DNA from: Rikenellaceae bacterium
GTDB lineage: Bacteria; Bacteroidota; Bacteroidia; Bacteroidales; UBA932
Direction: 5' to 3'
Length of the DNA: 64,000 bases
NCBI GenBank assembly: GCA_003542575.1
Contig: DPKJ01000012.1
Location: 113,790-177,789 of the forward strand
Position numbers and translations under genes: made by a program. Shown here in pieces: positions 1 to 6,709 of this stretch. Below the pieces are notes generated by a model that was not told the DNA's origin, searched no databases, and saw nothing but the letters and a program-made list of their open reading frames with translations. Each line of letters starts with the position of its first letter. Positions within the stretch are counted from its first letter, which is position 1.

Positions 1-438
1 GCACCCATAGTTCTTGGAAGAGACCACCACGATGTATCCGGCACAGACTCTCCATACAGAGAGACTTCCAATATATATGACGGCTCGCAGTTCACAGCAG
101 ACATGGCTGTTCACAATGCCATAGGTGACTCTTTCCGCGGAGCAACATGGGTATCTCTGCACAATGGCGGCGGTGTTGGCTGGGGAGAGGTTATTAACGG
201 AGGTTTCGGGATGGTAATTGATGGAAGTGATGATGCCGACAGAAGGATAAAAAATATGCTTCACTGGGATGTTAACAATGGTATTTCAAGAAGGGCGTGG
301 GCAAGAAACAGCGGTGCACTTTATGCAATTAAGAGAGAGATGGAGAGAACTCCACTCCTGAATGTAACTATCCCAAATTTAGCTGATGATAATCTAATCG
401 GCCTGACCACTGACCATATTTTCAACGGGGAATCCTAG
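1..438 (+). CDS. hutU: Urocanate hydratase, C-terminal part (5' end outside window)
   Basis: The reading frame is open from base 1 to a TAG at 436-438, giving the last 145 residues. The segment has the features of the urocanase C-terminal half: GRDHHDVSGTDSPYRETSN near its start, then WVSLHNGGGVGWGEVINGGFG and GISRRAWARNS. Urocanase is a cytosolic NAD+-dependent enzyme that hydrates urocanate to imidazolonepropionate in histidine degradation. The start and the rest of any hut operon lie outside the window. The last 15 codons overlap the 3' end of the convergent lipocalin gene by 45 bp. Assignment is from conserved motifs; the missing N-terminus cannot be judged. Confidence 0.93.
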   Translation, partial: APIVLGRDHHDVSGTDSPYRETSNIYDGSQFTADMAVHNAIGDSFRGATWVSLHNGGGVGWGEVINGGFGMVIDGSDDADRRIKNMLHWDVNNGISRRAWARNSGALYAIKREMERTPLLNVTIPNLADDNLIGLTTDHIFNGES

Positions 439-909
439 AGTAAAGGCGTACTCTTTAAGAGCAGCTTCAATTTTTTGGTCAATTTTTGGGTCTCTGGCAA
501 GTATCCACAGAAACTTACCTGAGGGGTCTCCTACAAGTGCGTATGTATAGTCCTTATCGACTTTGAGTACCCAATAGTCTCCCGCAAAAGGCCAAAAGAA
601 ACTCACCTTCAATTTTGAAGGTTCTGACGGGTCCGGAATCCATGCTCTGCCCTTTGCCTGTTTAATTCTACTTCTATCGGAGATTAGCCTCCCCTCGTTT
701 ATAACAATAACTTTACCATCTTCGGTAAGTTCATAGTTAGCAGTAATGTCTTCAAGACCCTCCTCAAATTTATTCGGAAGTCTTGAAATCTCATACCACT
801 TGCCCATATATCTCTGAATTTCAAAATCGTCTGCAGAGTCAAGAGCCATGTATGCCGTAGAACATGATGATGCAAAAAGTAGTGCCAATGCCAGGTATAT
901 TAATCTCAT
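394..909 (-). CDS. blc: Lipocalin-family outer-membrane lipoprotein (Blc-like)
   Basis: The 171-residue protein begins with a lipoprotein signal peptide whose lipobox ends ASSC, making C16 the predicted lipidated residue. The lipocalin signature follows: GKWYEISRLPNKFE near residues 36-49, then NYELTEDGKV, a KGRAWIPDPSEPSKLKVSFFWPF segment split over two strands, YWVLKVDKDYTYALVGDPS and LWILARDP. This matches bacterial lipocalin Blc, an envelope lipoprotein thought to bind lysophospholipids or other lipids. It converges on hutU, with which its 3' end overlaps by 45 bp. The ligand is inferred from the family only. Confidence 0.9.
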   Translation of the reverse strand: MRLIYLALALLFASSCSTAYMALDSADDFEIQRYMGKWYEISRLPNKFEEGLEDITANYELTEDGKVIVINEGRLISDRSRIKQAKGRAWIPDPSEPSKLKVSFFWPFAGDYWVLKVDKDYTYALVGDPSGKFLWILARDPKIDQKIEAALKEYAFTLGFPVENMVSGQAD

Positions 910-1023
910 AAATTTTAAGTTATGACCGTTGCCTTTAATTCAAATTTAGACATTTAAAACAAATAAGCCTAAAATAAGTTCTCTTATGTATCATTTGTTA
1001 CAATTTTTCTGTTTGACCGAACA

Positions 1024-1031
1024 TACCTTTG
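1024..1031 (+). promoter_or_regulatory. Putative -7 box of the ferredoxin-like gene
   Basis: TACCTTTG followed by C matches the Bacteroidota -7 consensus TAnnTTTG and lies 39 nt before the ATG at 1071. No well-spaced -33 TTTG is seen; the nearest (994-997) is 26 bp upstream. The box contains a TTG that would otherwise extend the downstream reading frame, which argues against that alternative start. Confidence 0.6.
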
Positions 1032-1070
1032 CATTCAAATCAAATAGTAATCCGGAAAAAATTTATAAAT

Positions 1071-2033
1071 ATGAAACGGACAGTAATTAAAATAGACGAG
1101 GATCTTTGCAACGGTTGTGGTAACTGTGTTGAAGGATGCCACGAAGGGGCTTTGCAACTTATTAACGGTAAGGCTGTAATGATAAGTGACCTCTATTGTG
1201 ATGGTCTTGGTGCCTGCATCGGGGATTGCCCGGTTGGAGCAATTGAACTTATAGAGAAAGAGACAGAGCCTTATGACGAAGTTAAAGTTATGGAGAGAAT
1301 TTCGCCCAAAGGAGAGAGAGTTGTTCTTGCACACTTGAAACACCTTAGAGATCACAATGAAATGGAGTGGTTTAATCAGGGTGTTGAATGGTGCAAAAAG
1401 AACGGGTTTGAGATTGATCTTTCAAAGATTACCCCTGTTTCAGAAAGTGGAATCTCTAATCGGGAAAACGCTTCTGCCAGTGATCACAGTCAAGGTCAAG
1501 GTCAAGGTCATGCTCACGGACATGCGCATTCACATTCACAAAGCAGTGACGGGGCAAAACCTGAGGGTTGCGGATGTCCGGGTGCAGCAGAGAGAGATTT
1601 CAGAAATGTAAAGGCCTCGGCATCTGTGCCGACTGGTAACTTCTCCGGAGTTTCTGAGCTTCAGCAGTGGCCTGTTCAGCTACATCTATTAAATCCGGCA
1701 GCAGGCTTTCTGCGGAATAGTGACCTTTTACTTGCCTCTGACTGCTCTGCCTTTTCACACGGCAATTTTCATGGCACATTTCTTAAAAACAAATCCTTGG
1801 CAATTGCATGTCCTAAACTGGATTCAAATACACAAAGCTATGTTGACAAGCTTACAATAATGATTGATGAGTCAAAAATCAACACTTTGACCATATTAAA
1901 AATGGAGGTTCCATGCTGCGGAGGTTTGCTTCAAATGGCTAAACATGCCAGGGAGAGGGCTTCCAGAAACATTCCGATAAAGTCTTTGACAATGTCGCTT
2001 CAGGGAGAGATCCTGAGTGAAGAGTGGGTATAG
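1071..2033 (+). CDS. 4Fe-4S ferredoxin-type protein with His-rich linker and CCGG C-terminal domain
   Basis: The 320-residue protein has an N-terminal ferredoxin-like domain with CxxCxxCxxxC at C13/C16/C19/C23 and a second, atypically spaced set C43-x5-C49-x3-C53-P, as in Bacteroidota proteins with CDGLGACIG. A Gly/Gln/His-rich stretch follows at about residues 137-160, then a short GCGCPG motif, and the C-terminal domain carries CCGG near residue 280. Electron transfer or redox sensing is likely but the partner is unknown. The ATG at 1071 is preferred because the upstream in-frame TTG at 1029 lies inside the -7 box. It stands alone, followed by a long hairpin. Confidence 0.8.
   Translation: MKRTVIKIDEDLCNGCGNCVEGCHEGALQLINGKAVMISDLYCDGLGACIGDCPVGAIELIEKETEPYDEVKVMERISPKGERVVLAHLKHLRDHNEMEWFNQGVEWCKKNGFEIDLSKITPVSESGISNRENASASDHSQGQGQGHAHGHAHSHSQSSDGAKPEGCGCPGAAERDFRNVKASASVPTGNFSGVSELQQWPVQLHLLNPAAGFLRNSDLLLASDCSAFSHGNFHGTFLKNKSLAIACPKLDSNTQSYVDKLTIMIDESKINTLTILKMEVPCCGGLLQMAKHARERASRNIPIKSLTMSLQGEILSEEWV
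1489..1510 (+). repeat. CAAGGT hexamer repeat within the Fe-S protein gene
   Basis: Three consecutive CAAGGT units encode the QGQGQG part of the Gly/Gln/His-rich linker. The array is short and in frame, so a change in copy number would alter linker length without a frameshift. Confidence 0.7.
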
Positions 2034-2051
2034 TATTTCTATTATTAAAAA

Positions 2052-2114
2052 TAGCTGTGTCAGCCGGAAAACACTCCTACGGGGAGCCTAAGTTTTCCAT
2101 AGCTGACACAGTTA
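2052..2114. terminator. Long stepped hairpin between convergent genes
   Basis: Inverted arms CTGTGTCAGC (2055-2064) and GCTGACACAG (2102-2111) enclose GGAAAAC/GTTTTCC and an inner CTCC/GGAG stem around a short loop. The flanks AAAAATA and TTAAA are A/T-rich. It lies between the stop of the Fe-S gene and the stop of the convergent DoxX gene, so a bidirectional terminator is the simplest reading. It is longer than a usual intrinsic terminator and lacks a clear U-tract. Confidence 0.6.
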
Positions 2115-2146
2115 AATGGTGAATTACAGGAAATGGTTGATTTCTG

Positions 2147-2572
2147 CTACAACTGTTTCTTGAAAATTAATCTGTCCAGAGAGTATTTGCCAGGACCAAC
2201 AAGGAACAGATAAATGTAAATGCCCAGATAGATTAGCGCAAGCTCTTTAGTCTGGAACTTATCTGCTGCGTGAACAACAAAAAAAGCAACTCCCATTGTA
2301 AAAGCAAGAGGAATTACAGAAAGCCTGGTCAAAATACCTAAAATCAGGAAAATTGAAGCAAAAAACTCTGCTCCGATAGCCAGCATTAGCGATAGTTTTG
2401 ATCCAATTCCAATCGGGTCAGGAAAACCACCCGAAAAAGCTTCAAAGTTTGACAGTTTACCCCATCCATGAGTAATCATAAGGATTCCGATAAAGATCCT
2501 GAGCAAAAGTATTGCCCCTGAGTTCTCCTCCTCCTTTAACGGTGCTCCGAAAAAAAGAAATTTTTTCATCAT
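2147..2572 (-). CDS. DoxX family integral membrane protein
   Basis: The 141-residue protein has about four hydrophobic segments and the DoxX features LLLRIFIGILMITHGWGKL near the N-terminus, a Pro/Gly-rich loop, and GAEFFASIFLILGILTR. DoxX-family proteins are small inner-membrane proteins, some linked to thiosulfate:quinone oxidoreductase or to redox and sulfur stress. The start is placed at tandem ATGs (2572/2569) just after the MarR stop at 2589; an upstream in-frame ATG at 2608 would overlap the MarR gene by 20 bp. It is last in a thioredoxin-MarR-DoxX operon. A thiol or sulfide stress role is inferred from context. Confidence 0.85.
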   Translation of the reverse strand: MMKKFLFFGAPLKEEENSGAILLLRIFIGILMITHGWGKLSNFEAFSGGFPDPIGIGSKLSLMLAIGAEFFASIFLILGILTRLSVIPLAFTMGVAFFVVHAADKFQTKELALIYLGIYIYLFLVGPGKYSLDRLIFKKQL

Positions 2573-2588
2573 CCAGTTTTTAAATTTA

Positions 2589-2936
2589 TCAGAATACAAG
2601 TTTATCAAGCGGATATGTCAGATTAATATCCACCGCTTCAATCTCTGACAATATCGCCGTGCCCTTTTCTGTTAGGGAGAAGTACATCTGCCTTTTATCC
2701 TCAACTCCCATATCCCTTTCGATAAATCCTTTTTCTTCTACCGATCGGATTACTTTTGAAGTATTGGAGCAGGTCAGGTTAATTTTTTTGGCTATCTCTC
2801 CTGAAGAGAGCTTCCCCTCTTTTAGAGAACAGATAACCATTCCTTCGTTAAGGCATATACTGTGCTCTTTCTGAAACTCTTGTTCGTACTCAGAAATTGA
2901 ACGGCATATATCTCTTATAAGACACAACCTCTTCAT
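2589..2936 (-). CDS. MarR-family winged-helix transcriptional regulator
   Basis: At 115 residues this is a short MarR-like protein. A helix-turn-helix region SSGEIAKKINLTCSNTSKVIRSVEEKGFIER (split here across helix 3, recognition helix and wing start) is followed by a wing with D..DKRQMYFSLTEKG, the classical MarR signature, at residues about 45-92. Its start lies 1 nt after the stop of the thioredoxin gene and DoxX follows, so it is the middle gene of a three-gene operon. MarR proteins often repress their own operon and a divergent gene, so the shared 3418-3581 intergenic region is the likeliest target. Its ligand is unknown. Confidence 0.85.
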   Translation of the reverse strand: MKRLCLIRDICRSISEYEQEFQKEHSICLNEGMVICSLKEGKLSSGEIAKKINLTCSNTSKVIRSVEEKGFIERDMGVEDKRQMYFSLTEKGTAILSEIEAVDINLTYPLDKLVF

Positions 2937-2937
2937 A

Positions 2938-3417
2938 TTAATTACTCTTTTTTAACAAAAATGACTCTATATATTTTTTGAGTTCTGCTTTTGGAACAGC
3001 TCCCTGTGCAACTTCGGGCATTCCTTCCATTGGAATAAACAGCAAAGTAGGAAGTGCTCTTATTCCAAATGCAGTCGCTATCTCTTTTTCGTTATCGGTA
3101 TTCACCTTATAAATAACCAATTGTCCCTCATACTCCTTTGCAAGCTCCTCTAAAACCGGTGCAAGCTTTTTGCAGTATGTACACCAATCGGCATAAAAAT
3201 CAATAATTGCAGGTTTGTCTCCAAGGTACTTCCATCCATCAGGATTTGCTTTAAAATCGGTCACTTTTTTTAGAAATTGATCCTGATTAAGAGTAACAGT
3301 ATATTTTTTTTCTGTACCATCTTTTCCGGCAGTCTTATTTTCGCCTGATCTCGCTCCACATGCAGTGACTGCAGCAAGAATAAATAATATTGGCAGTATT
3401 CTCTTGATAAATTTCAT
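2938..3417 (-). CDS. Thioredoxin-fold lipoprotein (WCTYC)
   Basis: A 159-residue protein with a lipoprotein signal peptide (lipobox AVTAC, C20) and a thioredoxin domain with the redox pair C79/C82 in ADWCTYCKK. The cis-proline loop is IRALPTLLF. The lipid anchor places it in the periplasm facing one of the envelope membranes. WCTYC differs from canonical WCGPC and resembles thiol reductases that receive electrons from DsbD/CcdA-type partners, which are not in the window. It heads the operon with MarR and DoxX and is preceded by a near-perfect promoter. Confidence 0.9.
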   Translation of the reverse strand: MKFIKRILPILFILAAVTACGARSGENKTAGKDGTEKKYTVTLNQDQFLKKVTDFKANPDGWKYLGDKPAIIDFYADWCTYCKKLAPVLEELAKEYEGQLVIYKVNTDNEKEIATAFGIRALPTLLFIPMEGMPEVAQGAVPKAELKKYIESFLLKKSN

Positions 3418-3446
3418 TTTTTGCTAGTTTTTTAAGATTATCTTTA

Positions 3447-3477
3447 CAAAAGTATATAATATTTCTAAACAAACAAA
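3447..3477 (-). promoter_or_regulatory. Bacteroidota-type promoter of the thioredoxin-MarR-DoxX operon
   Basis: On the minus strand TTTG (3477-3474), an exact 19-bp spacer, then TACTTTTG (3454-3447) match TTTG-N19-TAnnTTTG. The leader to the ATG at 3417 is about 25 nt. Its -33 element is 17 bp from that of the divergent promoter, so one bound regulator could affect both. Confidence 0.75.
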
Positions 3478-3494
3478 TTTCCTAAGGAAATAAT

Positions 3495-3525
3495 TTTGAA
3501 AATTACAGAATATTCATTTCCTTTG
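3495..3525 (+). promoter_or_regulatory. Bacteroidota-type promoter of the sulfur-relay fusion gene
   Basis: TTTG (3495-3498), a 19-bp spacer and TTCCTTTG (3518-3525, one mismatch to TAnnTTTG) followed by CA. The ATG is at 3582. It is back-to-back with the thioredoxin operon promoter. Confidence 0.6.
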
Positions 3526-3581
3526 CACCCTTCTTGTTAATTCCGAATTCATATAAAACTATATAAAAAAAAATAACAGTA

Positions 3582-6029
3582 ATGAAGTACATAATCGTAG
3601 GAGGCGTTGCGGGAGGAGCAACAGTAGCTGCCAGACTCAGGAGAAATGACGAAAATGCAGAGATAATACTTTTTGAAAGGGGCGAATATGTCTCCTATGC
3701 AAACTGTGGTCTGCCCTACTACATAGGTGAGGTCATCAATAACAGAGATAACCTTTTTGTACAGACAGTAGAAGGGTTCAAAGGACGTTACAATATTGAC
3801 ATAAGAATCCGGTCGGAGGTTGAAAAGGTAGATGCCGCGGGCAAATCTGTTGAGATATTTGATATCGAAAGCGGTCGCAGGTATTATGAGACCTATGATA
3901 AATTAATTTTGTCTCCCGGAGCAGAGCCTCTTAAGCCAAAGATTGAAGGAATAGAGAGTTCCAGGATATTCACTTTGAGAAACGTGCCTGACACTGATAA
4001 AATCAAACGCTTTCTTACTGTTAAAAAGGTTGAAAAAGCAGTTATCGTAGGTGGTGGGTTTATTGGTCTTGAAATGGCAGAAAACCTGCACGAGTGGGGT
4101 ATAAAGATAGATCTTGTAGAGATGGCACCACAGGTTATGGCTCACCTCGATTTCTCAATGGCCTCAATTATCAATTCAGAATTGACCACAAAAGGTGTTA
4201 ATCTGCACCTTAATGATGCTGTAAAAAGATTCGAAGAGAACCCTGCAGCAATAACAGTAGAGCTTTCAAGCGGGAAAAAACTTGATGCAGATATGGTTAT
4301 CTGGAGTATTGGAGTAAAACCTGAGGTTAAGCTTGCAAAAAGTGCGGGAATTGAGATTGGATTGAGCGGAGGAATTAAGGTAAATGAATATATGCAAACC
4401 TCCAATGAGCATATTTATGCACTTGGAGACGCAACCGAAGTAATACACACCGTTACAGGCAAACCTGCTCTGATTCCACTTGCAGGGCCTGCTAACAAAC
4501 AGGGAAGAATTGTTGCTGACAATATTGTTTACGGCAACACCTCAAAATACGAAGGAACAATAGGTACCGGTATAGCAAAAGTGTTTGACCTTACTGTTGC
4601 ATCAACAGGTGCAAACGGTAAACTTCTTAACAGTGCAGGGATTAAATATATTTCATCTTTCACACACTCATCTTCACACGCTGGTTACTACCCAAATGCA
4701 TTGCCAATCTCGATTAAGATTTTGTTTGCACCCGAAGATGGCAGGCTGCTTGGTGCACAGGTAGTCGGATTTGATGGCGTTGACAAAAGAATAGAGATGT
4801 TTGCCCAGGTAATTAAGTCTAAAGGTACTATTTACGACCTGATGAATATTGAGCATGCCTACGCACCTCCATTCTCATCTGCAAAAGATCCGGTTAACAT
4901 GGCAGGTTTTGTTGCAGACAATATATTGAAAGGCAGAGTGAAAATCGTATCATGGAGAAAGGCCGAAAAGTCAGATCCTGCAAACGATTTTCTGCTTGAT
5001 GTAAGAACAAAAGATGAGTATTCACTGGGAGCAATTGATAACTCTGTTAATATTCCGTTGGACGAGCTAAGGGGCAGGCTTTCAGAGATACCAACCGATA
5101 AAAGAGTTATTGTTTATTGTGCTGTTGGTCTCAGAGGGTATGTTGCAAGTCGTATTCTTTATCAGAATGGTTTTGAAAATGTATTTAACCTCTCCGGGGG
5201 CTACAAAACATACTCTATTGCAACAGCAAGACAAAATGCTACTCAGTTTTTTGCCGGACAGATAACAGCTGATGATACACTGAGTGAGATTGACAAGGAG
5301 ACATTTATTTCTGTAGATGCTACAGGATTGCAATGTCCCGGGCCAATCATGCAGCTCAAGAAGAGTTATGACACTCTCAATCTGGGAGAGAGGCTTGAGA
5401 TTAGGGCAACAGATATGGCCTTTGGAAAAGATGTGGCATCTTGGTGTAAAATAACAGGAGCAAAGCTTATATCACTTGAAAGCAGAATGGGAGTTATTAC
5501 TGCCAGAGTTGAAAAAGGTGAGGCGTCATCAAGCTGCAGAATTTCAGGTGGAGTTGTAGGTGACAATAAAACTATAGTCGTTTTTAGCGACGACCTTGAC
5601 AAGGCTTTGGCTTCGTTTATCATTGCCAATGGCGCTGCGTCTATGGGCAAAAAAGTCACTATGTTCTTCACATTCTGGGGTTTGAACGTTATTAAAAGAA
5701 AACAGCCCATTAAGGTTAAAAAAGATTTGATGGGAAAAATGTTTGGAATGATGCTGCCAAAAAATGCCTCATCACTTAAACTTTCAAAGATGAACATGAT
5801 GGGAATGGGTTCATTCATGATGAGATACATTATGAAAAAGAAGAATATTGATACTCTTGAATCTTTAATTGATCAGGCTCGTGAAGCAGGTGTCGAGTTT
5901 ATTGCCTGCAAGATGAGTATGGATGTGATGGGTGTGCATGAGGAGGAGATTATGGAGGGTGTAAACTTTGCAGGTGTGGCAACATACCTTGAGAAGAGCG
6001 AAGAGGCCAATATGTCACTCTTTATATAA
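3582..6029 (+). CDS. CoA-disulfide reductase-like / rhodanese / TusA / DsrE-like fusion protein
   Basis: The 815-residue protein contains four modules. Residues 1 to about 450 form an FAD/NAD(P) disulfide reductase with GGVAGGATVAARLRR (FAD), C42 in YANCGLPYY (the CoA-disulfide reductase active-site Cys) and GGGFIGLEMA near 157 (NAD). Residues about 463-545 are a rhodanese with C513 in VYCAVGLRG. Residues about 573-645 are a TusA/SirA domain with C585 in LQCPGP. The remainder resembles the DsrE/DsrF-like peroxiredoxin-type domain with Met-rich loops. Such proteins are thought to reduce CoA or protein persulfides and pass sulfane sulfur between cysteines in the cytosol. It is divergent from thioredoxin-MarR-DoxX. 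Substrate is inferred. Confidence 0.9.
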   Translation: MKYIIVGGVAGGATVAARLRRNDENAEIILFERGEYVSYANCGLPYYIGEVINNRDNLFVQTVEGFKGRYNIDIRIRSEVEKVDAAGKSVEIFDIESGRRYYETYDKLILSPGAEPLKPKIEGIESSRIFTLRNVPDTDKIKRFLTVKKVEKAVIVGGGFIGLEMAENLHEWGIKIDLVEMAPQVMAHLDFSMASIINSELTTKGVNLHLNDAVKRFEENPAAITVELSSGKKLDADMVIWSIGVKPEVKLAKSAGIEIGLSGGIKVNEYMQTSNEHIYALGDATEVIHTVTGKPALIPLAGPANKQGRIVADNIVYGNTSKYEGTIGTGIAKVFDLTVASTGANGKLLNSAGIKYISSFTHSSSHAGYYPNALPISIKILFAPEDGRLLGAQVVGFDGVDKRIEMFAQVIKSKGTIYDLMNIEHAYAPPFSSAKDPVNMAGFVADNILKGRVKIVSWRKAEKSDPANDFLLDVRTKDEYSLGAIDNSVNIPLDELRGRLSEIPTDKRVIVYCAVGLRGYVASRILYQNGFENVFNLSGGYKTYSIATARQNATQFFAGQITADDTLSEIDKETFISVDATGLQCPGPIMQLKKSYDTLNLGERLEIRATDMAFGKDVASWCKITGAKLISLESRMGVITARVEKGEASSSCRISGGVVGDNKTIVVFSDDLDKALASFIIANGAASMGKKVTMFFTFWGLNVIKRKQPIKVKKDLMGKMFGMMLPKNASSLKLSKMNMMGMGSFMMRYIMKKKNIDTLESLIDQAREAGVEFIACKMSMDVMGVHEEEIMEGVNFAGVATYLEKSEEANMSLFI

Positions 6030-6046
6030 AACGGCTGTACTTTTCA

Positions 6047-6054
6047 TATCTTTG
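6047..6054 (+). promoter_or_regulatory. Putative -7 box upstream of the acyltransferase gene
   Basis: TATCTTTG followed by CA, 43 nt before the ATG at 6098. Only a degenerate TTTA (6021-6024) is present in the -33 position. Confidence 0.5.
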
Positions 6055-6097
6055 CAACTTAAATATCTTTTAAGTTAATGGTAAAAATTTACTAAAC

Positions 6098-6658
6098 ATG
6101 GCAAAATTTTCTACGATAATTCTCAAATTGCTCGGTTGGAAAACAATGGAGCCTCCTGCTCCGGAGCCGAAATGTATTGTCCTGGGTGTACCCCACACCT
6201 CTAGTTGGGATTTTGTTATCTCATATCTCTACTATCACTCCGTAGGAGGCAAGGCAAGTGTCCTGGTTAAGAAGAGCCTGTTTTGGGGTCCGCTGGGTCC
6301 AATAGTAAGGGCAATGGGAGGAATTCCCGTAGACAGATCAAAGGGGGCCAGATTGACTCTTCAGGTTATCGAAGAGTTCAAAAAAAGGGATACTCTCCAC
6401 CTTGCAATTGCTCCTGAAGGGACCAGAAAGCCAACTACTAACTGGAAAAGCGGGTTTCATACAATTGCCAAAGCTGCTGATGTGCCGGTTTATCTTGGAT
6501 ACTTCGACTGGAAGAGGAAAGAGGTTGGACGTGGTGAGAGATTTGAACTTACAGATGACCCGAAAGCCGACCTTAAAAGAATAAGGCAATGGTATAAAGA
6601 TAAGGGCGTTGAAGGGAAACACCCGAAGATGTTTTTGACAGGAAATGACCTGCAATAA
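6098..6658 (+). CDS. PlsC-like lysophospholipid/glycerol-phosphate acyltransferase family protein
   Basis: A 186-residue protein with the acyltransferase HX4D motif as H33-TSSW-D38, followed by GGIPVDRSKGAR and the EGTR block (APEGTRKPT). These correspond to the catalytic and glycerol-phosphate-binding blocks of the LPLAT/AGPAT superfamily. It is shorter than canonical PlsC (about 240 residues) and lacks an N-terminal membrane helix, like many Bacteroidota 1-acyl-glycerol-3-phosphate acyltransferase-like proteins. It lies just upstream of an acyl-CoA synthetase, suggesting a shared lipid role. The acyl acceptor is not determinable here. Confidence 0.85.
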   Translation: MAKFSTIILKLLGWKTMEPPAPEPKCIVLGVPHTSSWDFVISYLYYHSVGGKASVLVKKSLFWGPLGPIVRAMGGIPVDRSKGARLTLQVIEEFKKRDTLHLAIAPEGTRKPTTNWKSGFHTIAKAADVPVYLGYFDWKRKEVGRGERFELTDDPKADLKRIRQWYKDKGVEGKHPKMFLTGNDLQ

Positions 6659-6709
6659 TTTGGAATGATTATTGCACATAATTACACCGACTATATATAA
6701 TACATAAAA

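Noticed and set aside
1489..1510. Short hexamer repeats as a CRISPR-like array
   Set aside because: Units are contiguous without spacers, in frame within a gene, and no cas gene is in the window.
5366..5830. 154-codon minus-strand open frame inside the sulfur-relay gene
   Set aside because: It lies wholly antisense to a strongly conserved coding region, shows no family motif and has no promoter.
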